In this document: positions 45,005-57,393 of the stretch, in pieces
Position numbering within the stretch: position 1 is the first letter of the stretch
How the letters are laid out: each line of letters starts with the position of its first letter
NCBI RefSeq assembly: GCF_005116465.1
Contig: NZ_SWBM01000005.1
Location: 124,001 to 188,000 of the forward strand
Reading direction: 5' to 3'
Length of the DNA stretch: 64,000 nucleotides
Origin: Robertmurraya kyonggiensis
GTDB lineage: Bacteria; Bacillota; Bacilli; Bacillales; Cytobacillaceae
Position numbers and translations under genes: made by a program
The notes under the pieces: model-generated
What the model was told of the DNA's origin: nothing
What the model saw: only the letters and a program-made list of their open reading frames with translations
Database searches by the model: none

Positions 45005-45862
45005 ATGAAAAAATGGCTTACGATTTTATTGCCTTTTGCACTAATTCTATTTTTAGCAGCTTGCGGTACAAACAAGGATGAAGAAGCAACTGAAGGCGGA
45101 AATGCTGATGATGCAAAAACAGAAGAAAAAATAACTCTTGTTGTAGGTGCATCGAACGTACCTCACGCAGAAATTTTAGAAGAAGCGAAGCCTTTACTTG
45201 AAGAAAAAGGTATAGAGCTAGAAATTGAAACATTCCAGGATTATGTTCTTCCGAACCAAGCATTAGAAGCAGGGGATTTAGATGCAAACTATTTCCAACA
45301 CATCCCTTACTTAAATGCACAAATTGCTGAAAATGGTTATGATTTTGTTAACGCTGGTGGCATTCATATCGAGCCAATCGGTGTATATTCTAAGAAATAT
45401 AAGAGCCTTGATGAACTACCAGAAGGAGCTCACATCATCATCAGTAGCTCAGTTCCAGACCACGGTCGTATCTTATCTCTTCTTGAAAAAGAAGGTTTGA
45501 TTACTCTTAAAGAAGGCGTAGAAAAGACAGAAGCAACTATCGATGATATCGTAGATAATCCAAAGAAATTAGAATTTGATGCTGAGTACGAAGCATCTTT
45601 ATTACCTCAAATCTTTAACAATGATGAAGGTGATGCTGTACTAATCAACTCTAACTATGCAATCGATGCTGGATTAAATCCAATTGAAGATTCCATTGCT
45701 ATTGAAGAAAGTGATTCACCATATGTTAACGTAATTGCGGTTAATAAAGGTGATGAAAATAGCGAAGCAATTAAAGCTCTAGTTGAAGTACTTCGTTCAA
45801 AAGAAATTCAAGATTTCATTTTAGAAAAATATGAAGGTGCTGTCGTTCCAGTATCTGAATAA
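45005..45862 (+). CDS. metQ: Methionine-binding lipoprotein MetQ
   Basis: 285 residues. The lipoprotein signal ends with LAAC (Cys about residue 21). The NlpA-type domain has ASNVPHAEILEEAKPLL, FQDYVLPNQALEAGDLDANYFQHIPYL and a C-terminal VLRSKEIQDFILEKYEGAVVPV. It captures D- or L-methionine for MetNP. GGAGTGGAA precedes the ATG. The operon ends in a terminator 8 nt later. Confidence 0.96.
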   Translation: MKKWLTILLPFALILFLAACGTNKDEEATEGGNADDAKTEEKITLVVGASNVPHAEILEEAKPLLEEKGIELEIETFQDYVLPNQALEAGDLDANYFQHIPYLNAQIAENGYDFVNAGGIHIEPIGVYSKKYKSLDELPEGAHIIISSSVPDHGRILSLLEKEGLITLKEGVEKTEATIDDIVDNPKKLEFDAEYEASLLPQIFNNDEGDAVLINSNYAIDAGLNPIEDSIAIEESDSPYVNVIAVNKGDENSEAIKALVEVLRSKEIQDFILEKYEGAVVPVSE

Positions 45863-45869
45863 TGATGTG

Positions 45870-45897
45870 GGGTATCTCTTTTAAGAGGTACCTTTTC
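45870..45897 (+). terminator. Terminator of metNPQ
   Basis: GGTATCTC (45871-45878) pairs with GAGGTACC (45885-45892) with one G-T, then TTTT. Confidence 0.82.
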
Positions 45898-46071
45898 AAT
45901 TTGTAAGGAATTGGCTTCGATTGTAAGGATGCGCTAGGTAATCTTTGGAGATAGCGCCTCAGTGGTTGTGAGGCGTGGATATCTCTGTATATCGTCTTTG
46001 TGTAGTCAGGTATGTGTTTGCTAGCATAATAAATGTAACTAAACCGAAAGGAATGGTTCCCTATCAGTTTT

Positions 46072-46257
46072 TTGAATCTGAACTACACAAGTGAAATGGA
46101 AAAGGCGATGCACAGTGCTCATAAGGTGACCTACGCATCTTATAGTCAAAAGCTCGAGGTCCGAATGAAAGTTGAGCGAAGACGGGAAAAGGACTATATT
46201 CAATCTCAACGTCTAGTGGCTGATTTGGATAGAAGACAGCTCAACAGACAAATATAA
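46072..46257 (+). CDS. Small charged hypothetical protein
   Basis: Up to 61 residues from TTG 46072, or 53 from ATG 46096. Neither has a good ribosome site: AAAGGAATGG is 15-20 nt upstream of the TTG. The product is Arg/Lys/Glu-rich (MKVERRREKDYIQSQRLV) and probably helical. In favour of a real gene, a clean terminator follows the stop codon by 11 nt and the codon use looks like that of neighbours. I do not recognise a family. Confidence 0.4.
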   Translation: MNLNYTSEMEKAMHSAHKVTYASYSQKLEVRMKVERRREKDYIQSQRLVADLDRRQLNRQI

Positions 46258-46267
46258 TGAAAAGCCA

Positions 46268-46300
46268 AGCCAGCGTGAATTTGTTGTGACGCTGGTTTTA
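46268..46300 (+). terminator. Terminator after the small ORF
   Basis: CCAGCGT (46270-46276) pairs with ACGCTGG (46289-46295), followed by TTTTATTT. Confidence 0.78.
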
Positions 46301-46313
46301 TTTGTGGGTATCA

Positions 46314-46586
46314 TGTGGACAAGCATCGAGATTTCCTATACTTTACTCGATTCGGATGAAAAACGAACAGGTTATCCACATGGGTTTGAAGTGTGGACAA
46401 AAATTTCTGAATTAACCGATAAGATATCCACAAAATGTTCTGATGTGGATAAGAACTCAGTAGAAAACGAAAAAATGTCCCCAGGATTACCGACCAAAAC
46501 AGAGATATCCACATAGACTACTGTTAAAATCGAAAAATTCCAAAAAAACAAAAAAGATATCCACATAAGTTATCCAGTTTTCCACC
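46314..46586. other. Cluster of DnaA boxes outside oriC
   Basis: Seven 9-mers matching TTATCCACA with no more than one mismatch lie in 252 bp. Perfect copies are at 46372-46380 (plus) and 46444-46452 (minus). TTGTCCACA copies are at 46314-46322 and 46392-46400 (minus); ATATCCACA copies are at 46424-46432, 46505-46513 and 46557-46565 (plus). Degenerate sites follow at 46570-46578 and 46578-46586. The neighbours are metQ and sufC, not dnaA/dnaN. Frames of 60-77 codons across the cluster on both strands look accidental. Confidence 0.85.
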
Positions 46587-46829
46587 ATTCTCATTCACAA
46601 TACACAATTCTAGCATTTAATGAACCGCTTTTTCCCCATTTCAATTGAACTTCATTCTCAATTAGAACATGCATACATACATAAAGTGGTTATGGAGAAA
46701 ATATATTGAACAAATTTTTGAATCCGTAGAAAACCGTGGCAATTAATTCAATGATTGTAGGTAATACATAGGGAGATGGGAGAGATATTTTTAAGATATA
46801 TTTTAATCTGTTTTAAGGTTGCTAAAGAG

Positions 46830-46883
46830 TTGCTATCAAATTTCATTTGTTATAAGATTGTAATGAGAATAAAGTGAGAATAA
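46830..46883 (+). promoter_or_regulatory. Probable suf promoter with tandem 9-bp repeat
   Basis: TTGCTA (46830-46835), 17-nt spacer, TAAGAT (46853-46858). Just downstream is a direct repeat TGAGAATAA at 46864-46872 and 46875-46883, period 11, which is close to one helical turn. It could be a regulator site; no known regulator matches it clearly. The stretch 46587-46829 shows no gene. Confidence 0.55.
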
Positions 46884-46939
46884 CGATTGGAAAAAACAAT
46901 CGAGATAAAAACTTTCTTTTAATTTACGGAGGTATTATT

Positions 46940-47725
46940 ATGTCAGGATCTACTTTAACAATTAAAGACCTTCATGTTTCTATTGAAGGTAAAGAAATAT
47001 TAAAAGGTGTAAACCTTGAAATCAAAGGTGGAGAAATCCACGCTATCATGGGACCAAACGGTACAGGTAAATCAACTTTATCTTCTGCTATTATGGGACA
47101 CCCAAAGTATGAAGTAACTAGTGGTAGCATTACATTAGATGGAGAAGACGTTCTAGAGATGGAAGTTGACGAGCGTGCTCGTGCAGGCCTTTTCTTAGCA
47201 ATGCAATATCCAAGCGAAATCAGTGGTGTTACAAATGCTGACTTCTTACGTTCTGCAATTAATGCACGTCGTGAAGAAGGTGATGAAATTTCATTAATGA
47301 AGTTCATCCGTCAAATGGATTCTCAAATGGAATTCTTAGAAATGGATCCTGAAATGGCTCAACGTTATTTAAACGAAGGGTTCTCAGGTGGAGAAAAGAA
47401 GCGTAACGAAATTCTTCAATTAATGATGATCGAACCAAAAATTGCAATCCTTGATGAGATCGACTCTGGTCTTGATATCGATGCATTAAAAGTTGTATCA
47501 AAAGGAATTAACGAAATGCGTAGCCCTGATTTTGGGTGCTTAATCATCACTCACTATCAGCGTCTACTTAACTACATTACTCCTGACCATGTCCATGTTA
47601 TGATGCAAGGTCGTGTTGTTAGATCTGGTGGTCCTGAGCTTGCAACTCGTTTAGAAGCTGAAGGATACGACTGGATTAAGAAAGAACTAGGCATTGAAGA
47701 CGAAACAGTTGGGCAAGAAGCATAA
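46940..47725 (+). CDS. sufC: Fe-S assembly ATPase SufC
   Basis: 261 residues from ATG 46940 (GGAGG 7 nt upstream); the frame extends to 46874 but without a ribosome site. Walker A is GPNGTGKST, the signature FSGGEKKRNEILQ and Walker B IAILDEIDSGLD, the SufC-specific form. SufC drives conformational change of the SufB-SufD scaffold. It is the first gene of sufCDSUB, in the conserved Firmicutes order. Confidence 0.97.
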   Translation: MSGSTLTIKDLHVSIEGKEILKGVNLEIKGGEIHAIMGPNGTGKSTLSSAIMGHPKYEVTSGSITLDGEDVLEMEVDERARAGLFLAMQYPSEISGVTNADFLRSAINARREEGDEISLMKFIRQMDSQMEFLEMDPEMAQRYLNEGFSGGEKKRNEILQLMMIEPKIAILDEIDSGLDIDALKVVSKGINEMRSPDFGCLIITHYQRLLNYITPDHVHVMMQGRVVRSGGPELATRLEAEGYDWIKKELGIEDETVGQEA

Positions 47726-47742
47726 GCGTTAGGAGGATCGAA

Positions 47743-50709
<2,967 letters not shown>

Positions 50710-50773
50710 TAGAATAGGGATATAAGGGATGGAGCAATACCCTTTGTCCTTTTATGAAGGAGGAAGACTTTCG

Positions 50774-52171
50774 ATGGCAAAAAAAGCGCCTGAGATCGGT
50801 GATTATAAATATGGCTTTCATGATAAAGACGTTTCCATCTTCCGATCAAAACGTGGTCTTACACGTGAAATCGTAGAAGAAATTTCTAAAATGAAAGAAG
50901 AGCCACAGTGGATGTTAGATTTCCGCTTGAAGTCATTGGAGCATTTTTATAAAATGCCAATGCCACAATGGGGAGGGGATTTAAACTCTTTAAACTTTGA
51001 TGAAATTACGTACTACGTAAAACCATCTGAGAAAACAGAACGCTCTTGGGATGAAGTTCCTGAAGAGATTAAGCAAACTTTCGATAAGCTTGGTATTCCA
51101 GAAGCAGAGCAAAAGTATTTAGCTGGTGTATCTGCTCAGTACGAATCTGAGGTTGTTTACCATAACATGCAAGAAGACCTTGAAAATATGGGAATTGTTT
51201 TCAAGGATACAGATTCTGCCTTAAGAGAAAATGAAGACATTTTCCGTGAGCATTTTGGAAAAACGATCCCACCTACAGATAACAAATTTGCTGCATTAAA
51301 CTCAGCTGTTTGGTCTGGTGGATCTTTCATCTACGTACCAAAAGGCGTAAAGGTTGAAACGCCTTTACAAGCTTACTTCCGTATTAACTCTGAGAACATG
51401 GGACAATTCGAGCGTACTCTTATCATCGTTGATGAAGGCGCACATGTTCACTATGTTGAAGGATGTACAGCTCCTGTTTATACAACAAACTCACTTCACA
51501 GTGCGGTTGTTGAAATTGTTATCAAAAAAGATGCTTACTGCCGTTATACAACAATCCAAAACTGGGCAAACAACGTTTATAACTTAGTTACAAAGCGTGC
51601 GGTTTGTGATGCTAACGCAACAATGGAATGGATTGATGGAAACATCGGTTCAAAATTAACAATGAAGTACCCAGCTGTTATTTTGAAAGGTGAAGGCGCT
51701 CGTGGTATGACTTTATCGATTGCGATTGCAGGTAAAGGTCAGCACCAGGATGCAGGTGCAAAAATGCTTCATTTGGCACCAAATACATCTTCAACAATTG
51801 TTTCAAAATCAATTTCTAAGCAAGGCGGAAAAGTAACATACCGTGGTATCGTTCACTTTGGACGCAAGGCTGATGGCGCACGTTCTAATATCGAATGTGA
51901 CACATTGATTCTTGATAACAAATCAACTTCTGATACAATTCCTTACAACGAAATCTTAAACGACAACATCTCTCTAGAGCATGAAGCGAAGGTTTCAAAA
52001 GTATCAGAAGAACAATTATTCTACCTCATGAGCCGCGGTATTTCTGAAGAAGAAGCAACAGAAATGATCGTAATGGGCTTCATCGAGCCATTCACAAAAG
52101 AACTTCCAATGGAATACGCCGTTGAAATGAACCGTCTCATCAAATTCGAGATGGAAGGTTCTATCGGTTAA
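50774..52171 (+). CDS. sufB: Fe-S assembly scaffold protein SufB
   Basis: 465 residues from ATG 50774 (AGGAGG 10 nt upstream). [21 protein letters not shown] marks the N-terminus, and [23 protein letters not shown] the conserved Cys-containing part of the beta-helix. The end reads [15 protein letters not shown] relic of this exact end occurs at 57.4 kb. It is the last suf gene, closed by a strong terminator. Confidence 0.97.
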   Translation: MAKKAPEIGDYKYGFHDKDVSIFRSKRGLTREIVEEISKMKEEPQWMLDFRLKSLEHFYKMPMPQWGGDLNSLNFDEITYYVKPSEKTERSWDEVPEEIKQTFDKLGIPEAEQKYLAGVSAQYESEVVYHNMQEDLENMGIVFKDTDSALRENEDIFREHFGKTIPPTDNKFAALNSAVWSGGSFIYVPKGVKVETPLQAYFRINSENMGQFERTLIIVDEGAHVHYVEGCTAPVYTTNSLHSAVVEIVIKKDAYCRYTTIQNWANNVYNLVTKRAVCDANATMEWIDGNIGSKLTMKYPAVILKGEGARGMTLSIAIAGKGQHQDAGAKMLHLAPNTSSTIVSKSISKQGGKVTYRGIVHFGRKADGARSNIECDTLILDNKSTSDTIPYNEILNDNISLEHEAKVSKVSEEQLFYLMSRGISEEEATEMIVMGFIEPFTKELPMEYAVEMNRLIKFEMEGSIG

Positions 52172-52208
52172 TGAAGAAAAAAACTTATTTTATAAGGGTT
52201 TCATAGAC

Positions 52209-52247
52209 AAAAGACACTGAGAGACGCTCTCTCAGTGTCTTTTGTCA
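52209..52247 (+). terminator. Terminator of sufCDSUB
   Basis: A perfect 15-bp stem (AAAAGACACTGAGAG, 52209-52223, with 52229-52243) and a 5-nt loop. Confidence 0.92.
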
Positions 52248-52275
52248 TTTTTGGATCAAATTGCGGTTGATATCC

Positions 52276-52328
52276 ATTGATTCCCGCTCCGAGTACTTGC
52301 TTTCCGGGGTGCGGGCGGTGAGCTTCCT
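52276..52328 (-). repeat. Partial copy of the Bacillus GGAAATCAAC-type dispersed repeat
   Basis: Read on the minus strand it has GGAAAGCAAGTACTCGGAGC followed by GGGAATCAATG, the same end as the copy at 58378-58503 in the opposite orientation. Only about 50 bp remain, so it is truncated. Confidence 0.65.
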
Positions 52329-52402
52329 GATATGAACGAAATTGTCAAGTGACCTCACTTTTAGGATAAAGTTGAACCACCGTATACGGAACCTTAAGTA
52401 CG

Positions 52403-52459
52403 ATGGCAATCGAGTAGGAGGATAATCAATTAATGATTATCCTCCTACTCGATTGCCAT
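52403..52459. repeat. Perfect 26-bp inverted repeat at the start of the IS91 remnant
   Basis: The arms 52403-52428 and 52434-52459 are exactly complementary, separated by 5 nt. The core is TCGAGTAGGAGGATAATCA. The right arm contains ATG of the transposase remnant at 52458-52460. As RNA it would make a very stable hairpin over the start codon. Confidence 0.92.
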
Positions 52460-53210
52460 GGAAAACAAGATTTTGAGACAGATAATCTTCGATAGAAATA
52501 ACCAATGGGATAACTTTCTTACAAAGCATGAAACTAAAATCCGCCAAATTGTCTCTAAGGAAGTAGAAAAATCCAGAGGATGCGGAAATACGAAAAATGG
52601 TGTTAAACTTTTCCTGTGAAGGTTGCCATGATGTTAGAAAAATTCCTTATCGTTGTAATGGGCGTTTCTGCACAACTTGTTCGGTTGGTGAAAGCGAAGA
52701 ATAGGGTCGTTTACTTACAGAAGACGTTGTACAAGTTAACCACAGACATTTGATTTTTCGATAGATGAAGGGTTACGTGATGTATTTTTACTACATCGAC
52801 ATTTGTTAAAAGATCTTATGGATGAAGCAGCTCATTTGATTAAGGGATTCTTTGAAAAAATGCTAAAGTAACTCCAGGAATTAGAACTGGTCTACGCACC
52901 TTCGGTTCTAGAGTGAACTTTAATCCCCATGTATATGTTAGTCACAATGGGTGGTTTAACTAAAAATGGAGAGTGGAAACAGTACGATTTCTTGCCATTT
53001 GAAATGCTTCGAAAGTTGTGGCAGACTTTCGTATTAAAACTAATACGCAAAGGGTTTTAGAAAAGGAAAAATAGAAGAATCCACCCCGATTACAAAAGGC
53101 GTTCAACAATAAAGTGGGATCCCTCGACACCACCGATGTATTCATGTGAGAAGTGTGGTGGGCAAATGTATCCTGTATATTACAAAGGAGTACATGGTTT
53201 AGAGTACTAA
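52458..53210 (+). pseudogene. Decayed IS91-family transposase
   Basis: The first 53 codons are open (start MENKILRQIIFDRNNQW), then the frame breaks at about 52617. In the next frame follow CEGCHDVRKIPYRCNGRFCTTC, the zinc-binding domain of IS91-type transposases. Later pieces in shifted frames read LRDVFLLHRHLLKDLMDEAA, LVTMGGLTKNGEWKQYDFLP (after the NPHVH-type region) and, at the end, CEKCGGQMYPVYYKG, the C-terminal zinc motif. At least three frameshifts or stops and a deletion of the catalytic-Tyr region make it non-functional. Confidence 0.85.
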
Positions 53211-53280
53211 CTCTCGGATGTTCTCTAACAAAAAAGGACCGGGCGGTTTTTCCACTGTTTTTCTTACTAAAAACAACATG

Positions 53281-54411
53281 TTAATCAACTAATCCAGTTC
53301 GCTTAATTTCCACCTGTATATTTGGTTTTATCTTTAGTGCTGAGTAATTTTGTCTTAAATCTCCCTCAGTTAGATGGGAATATTTTCTAATACTTCTTAT
53401 TTTTCTTCCAATGCCGATGGGATCAGTATTTAAATTTTTTAATTCCTCAAGTATATATCTAAATTCTTTGTTTAGTGCTTCACCAATTAGTTGCTCCATT
53501 TTCTTTAGTGAATCTTTATTTTTCACAGAAGTAGAGGGTTGAAATTCTAATGTTGAAACGGATATCGTTGCATTTAAATGAACAAATTCTGGGTTCTTTA
53601 TTTCAATGTTTCCTTTGTACTTTATTGGATGAAGTGTAATCTTATAACTATCACTTTTAGAAAGGTTGAGTTCGGCCATACCCCTTTTCTCTAGTTCTTC
53701 AGTAGCGATCTCTACAGTTATATCACCTAAAAATGCCTTATTATTTGTGAATAATTTTATATAAAGGGTGTTTATCAACGAAATAGACCCAACAATTTTA
53801 TCTTCTTTGAATAATGCAACACCATCTATAGAAGGTGCTACCCCATTTGCATTATTTATGATGGGGAGGGTAGGATCGATACCAATTTCATATAGTGTGG
53901 TTATAAAATCATGTAAGTTAGAGTTGACTAACATTTCTTTCTTTTCGTGTTTATCCAATAGTTGATAGATATAGGATCCCATTTCGGGATATTCTTCATA
54001 GTTTGTATTGTTAATCGTCTCCTCAGCATTATCAGTAATGGCCAAAAATATTAAAGAACTGATACTGCTATCTCGTTGCATTGTGTCCAGAAAAGAAGAA
54101 ATTCCTACTGTTGCTGCCATATTTTTATTAAACAGTATGGTCCTTAATTGACCAGATGTAATGTCATGGCTTGTCTGTTCCTCTAGTTTTTGTCTGATTT
54201 GTTTACTAGTCGTTCCCTCAGCAGAAAGGGTTACACTCGTATTTTCTTCTTTTCGGTCAAACTGTAACAAACTTATAGTGCCTTTGAATGTATTGTCATC
54301 AAGAAAGTCAAAACCAATAATAGTTGAAATACCTTGCATTTCTATTATTTTTTCAGGGGCCATACATGCAGTACAAAGAAGAGAACATAGCAGAATAACA
54401 ATTTTTTTCAT
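53281..54411 (-). CDS. Spore germination lipoprotein, Ger(x)C family (operon 2)
   Basis: 376 residues. The signal ends in the lipobox CTAC (Cys about residue 16). The Ger(x)C domain shows MQGISTIIGFDFL, MGSYIYQLLDKHEK and, at the C-terminus, TDPIGIGRKIRSIRKYSH. Only limited similarity to the operon 1 C protein is visible, so the two are distant paralogues. It is 4 bp after the B gene. A weak GGACC-type hairpin with six T (about 53231-53252) may terminate the operon. Confidence 0.9.
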   Translation of the reverse strand: MKKIVILLCSLLCTACMAPEKIIEMQGISTIIGFDFLDDNTFKGTISLLQFDRKEENTSVTLSAEGTTSKQIRQKLEEQTSHDITSGQLRTILFNKNMAATVGISSFLDTMQRDSSISSLIFLAITDNAEETINNTNYEEYPEMGSYIYQLLDKHEKKEMLVNSNLHDFITTLYEIGIDPTLPIINNANGVAPSIDGVALFKEDKIVGSISLINTLYIKLFTNNKAFLGDITVEIATEELEKRGMAELNLSKSDSYKITLHPIKYKGNIEIKNPEFVHLNATISVSTLEFQPSTSVKNKDSLKKMEQLIGEALNKEFRYILEELKNLNTDPIGIGRKIRSIRKYSHLTEGDLRQNYSALKIKPNIQVEIKRTGLVD

Positions 54412-54415
54412 TCTT

Positions 54416-55510
54416 TCAACTCCGTCTTGAACGAGTATTGATTTTTAATTTTATAATGGTTATTCCATACAAGAATATCGGATAGATAAACCACAGGAAA
54501 AATCCAGTTTTGCCAACTTGATCAAAAAAATAATTATTATCTACTCTTTTAGTAATTAAAAAACTACAGATAAAAAGGATAATTGAGATGAGCCATATTC
54601 CATATTTTTGTTTTATATGAAAAATCTGTTTAATACCCTTGGAAGAAATATATAGAGTGATACATAGATTTGGAAAAATAACTAAAATCCACAATGGAAC
54701 TGCAACAAATTCAAAGCGCTCAATAAATGGAAAATGGACTGTGCTAATCATGCTGACAACAGGCCATACGTTCTTCTCTAATTCTTTCCCGCTAAAAAAT
54801 AAAATAGAAACGACAGTTGTTATTAAAACAAGAATGGTCGTAAACCAGACTGCTATTTGACTAAACAGGTGTAGTTGATTTTTCTCCTTTATAAATGGAA
54901 AAATAAAAAGTAACGTCTCGAAACCTAACATTGTATAACTGCTCTTGAAAACTCCTTTTATAATTTCTGAAGGAGTTGTCGTCATAATAGGTAAAATCCT
55001 AGTTAGGTTTATCCTTTGAAGTGGTTGATACACAACAAATAGCAGCCATATAGTCAATAAAAAGGATAAGAAGCAAACACCGGTCACAACTCTAAATCCA
55101 CCGGATACAGCATAAATGGTTAATATTAACAAAGCTAATACCCCTACCCATTCATAGACACCTTCATATCCCCATGTTAGTGACAGCTCTACATAACTAA
55201 TGGTGATCGAATAATGGACGGCAATAAAGTAAATGACAATAAGGAAGTTAAAGATACTACCAATAAAGCGTCCGAAAATATGTTCATGAATTTCAAATAG
55301 AGTACCACCTTCATTTTTTTTTAGGATAGAAATCATTAACCATGTAATTAAGCTAACGAATAATCCAGATATTAAAATGGATATCCAAGCATCTTTTTTT
55401 GATTCTAGATACATAATTCTTGGAACTCCAAGAATTCCCATACCAATTTGCGAAGTATGTATGATATAAAACGCCATAAAGGCGTTAACAAAACGTATAT
55501 TTGATCTCAT
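54416..55510 (-). CDS. Spore germination permease-like protein, GerAB family (operon 2)
   Basis: 364 residues from ATG 55510, whose ribosome site GAGGTG overlaps the stop of the A gene; a TTG at 55522 precedes it. Ten hydrophobic segments. HTSQIGMGILGVPRIMYLES and PFIERFEFVAVPLWILVIFPN match the same regions in operon 1. It is the B subunit of the second receptor. Confidence 0.9.
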   Translation of the reverse strand: MRSNIRFVNAFMAFYIIHTSQIGMGILGVPRIMYLESKKDAWISILISGLFVSLITWLMISILKKNEGGTLFEIHEHIFGRFIGSIFNFLIVIYFIAVHYSITISYVELSLTWGYEGVYEWVGVLALLILTIYAVSGGFRVVTGVCFLSFLLTIWLLFVVYQPLQRINLTRILPIMTTTPSEIIKGVFKSSYTMLGFETLLFIFPFIKEKNQLHLFSQIAVWFTTILVLITTVVSILFFSGKELEKNVWPVVSMISTVHFPFIERFEFVAVPLWILVIFPNLCITLYISSKGIKQIFHIKQKYGIWLISIILFICSFLITKRVDNNYFFDQVGKTGFFLWFIYPIFLYGITIIKLKINTRSRRS

Positions 55511-55518
55511 TTTGCACC

Positions 55519-57000
55519 TCAAAATTCATCTAAATCTGTTATATTTTTTAATCGCTCCTTTAGGCGAATGGAGTCTTTTGGTCGATTTACTAACGGTCTC
55601 CTCATATAAAAATGGTGTGGGAGGCGTATTAAAAAATATTTCAAATCTTTCATTCTTAGAGGATATAGAGGTGCAAGGTAAGGTTTATTTAAGGAAGTTA
55701 ATCTTAACAAGTGAACTATTAGAATACATATACCGACAATGATTCCATTTAACCCCCAAACACCTGCTAAAATAATGATTGGAAATCTAGCAATTCTTAC
55801 GGCAGTGCCCATTTCATAAATAGGAGCCGAAAATGCCCCTAATGCACTAAATGCAACAATGATAATTAAAATATTGCTAGTTAATCCTGCCTCAACTGTT
55901 GCTTGTCCAATGACAATACCTCCTACAATTCCCATTGTTTGTCCTACTTTTGAAGGAAGGCGGGCCCCAGCTTCTCTAAGTAATTCAATTAACAATTCTA
56001 GTAAGAGTGCTTCTAATAATGGTGGAAAAGGAATTTGTGAACGTGATTGTCCAATGATAATTAACAATTTAGATGGTATGAGTTCAAAATGATAAGTCAT
56101 GGTAGCCACATAAATGGCTGTTAAAAAAAGAGAACCTACCATAGCAAATAATCGGATTAAACGAATAAATGTACTTAAAGACCATCTCAAATAGATATCT
56201 TCTGTTGATTCGAAAAATGAGAAAAAATTAGCAGGACCTATAATTGCTACTGGGCTACCATCTATAAAAATACCAATTCGTCCGTTTAAAATCGAGTAGA
56301 TGAATCGATCGGGTAGCTCTGTCAATATAAATTGTGGAAGTAAAGAGTAATGTTTATCTTCTAGGCATTGAGCCAAAACCGAACTGTCAATTATATCTTC
56401 CATTTTTAATTGTTTAATCCTGTCCTTAAGTGTCTGAAGAGTGTCATGGTTCGCAATATCTTTTATATATACAATTCTTACCTGCTTTTGAAGGCGTTCC
56501 CCAATCTTTATTTCATCCGTGCACAAATTATAATCATTTAGATTTTGTCTGATTATCTTAACGTTAGAAGTTAATGATTCAGTGAACGAAATTTTAGGTC
56601 CATATACTAACGATTCTGTCTCTGCTTTCTCGATAGAACGTTCAATGGGATTTGCGCAGTTCACAATGAATGCCTTTTTCTCATCTAAAAAATAAAGATA
56701 AGCAAATCCATTTAATAGGGAAGAAATTATCTCTTGTTCCTCCAAATTTACTTTTATTTCATCTATAGGTATGTTTTTCATTAAATAGGTGTAATGTAAG
56801 TATTCTACAGAAAGTTCTTCAATGTATTTAATGACGTACTCATTTAGAATCTCTGGCTTAATTAAATTTTTCATAAAAATAATATGAATCCCCTCTTGTC
56901 CAACTTCAAGCTTTCGACAAATCAAATCGGGTGATTCATTAAGAATGGATTTAATTTTTTCATAACCAAGGAGGTTATCATTATTATGACGCTTTGTCAT
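55519..57000 (-). CDS. Spore germination protein, GerAA family (operon 2)
   Basis: 493 residues from ATG 57000 (AAGGAA 10 nt upstream). The soluble N-domain ends at ILTELPDRFIYSILNGRIGIFIDG, and the membrane domain carries PFPPLLEALLLELLIELLREAG and RLPSKVGQTMGIVGGIVIG, nearly the same as operon 1, while the N-terminal 200 residues differ strongly. That pattern fits receptors with different ligands. The region is flanked by an IS remnant and a sufB relic. Confidence 0.92.
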   Translation of the reverse strand: MTKRHNNDNLLGYEKIKSILNESPDLICRKLEVGQEGIHIIFMKNLIKPEILNEYVIKYIEELSVEYLHYTYLMKNIPIDEIKVNLEEQEIISSLLNGFAYLYFLDEKKAFIVNCANPIERSIEKAETESLVYGPKISFTESLTSNVKIIRQNLNDYNLCTDEIKIGERLQKQVRIVYIKDIANHDTLQTLKDRIKQLKMEDIIDSSVLAQCLEDKHYSLLPQFILTELPDRFIYSILNGRIGIFIDGSPVAIIGPANFFSFFESTEDIYLRWSLSTFIRLIRLFAMVGSLFLTAIYVATMTYHFELIPSKLLIIIGQSRSQIPFPPLLEALLLELLIELLREAGARLPSKVGQTMGIVGGIVIGQATVEAGLTSNILIIIVAFSALGAFSAPIYEMGTAVRIARFPIIILAGVWGLNGIIVGICILIVHLLRLTSLNKPYLAPLYPLRMKDLKYFLIRLPHHFYMRRPLVNRPKDSIRLKERLKNITDLDEF

Positions 57001-57393
57001 TTGTAACATTTCCTTCAACCGTTTTTAATAGTGTCTGTAAAAACAATTAATTTATACAGAATATAAGATAGAGGGACAGTGGAACATTACATCATCATGG
57101 ACAGTGTTAAACCATTATCATGTCTAGATTAAGTGAATTTTACTTATATAGTAATACTTCATCCTTATTTAACAAACGGGTGCGTTCAATAAAAATCTTC
57201 AAAAAAATAAAAGGAACTCACAGCGGGAACCATGAGTTCTTAATGTATAAAGCACTTATTTTATGTGACTTTAACCAATGCTAACCACGTGCAAAAGTTC
57301 AATTTATAAATGGTTTTAACATGTTTTATCAAATGACCTTATATCAACACTTAAGTGGATTAAATTGTAGTCTATTTCATTCAGATTGAAGCG
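57001..57393. other. Intergenic region upstream of ger operon 2
   Basis: About 390 bp, AT-rich, without an open frame of note. It must contain the ger operon 2 promoter (minus strand). The short word GGACAGTG occurs at about 57074 and 57099. Nothing else is recognisable. Confidence 0.45.

Noticed and set aside
46286-46566. Frames of 60-77 codons on both strands over the DnaA boxes
   Set aside because: The open frames come from the repeated 9-mers; none has a ribosome site, and several overlapping frames compete.
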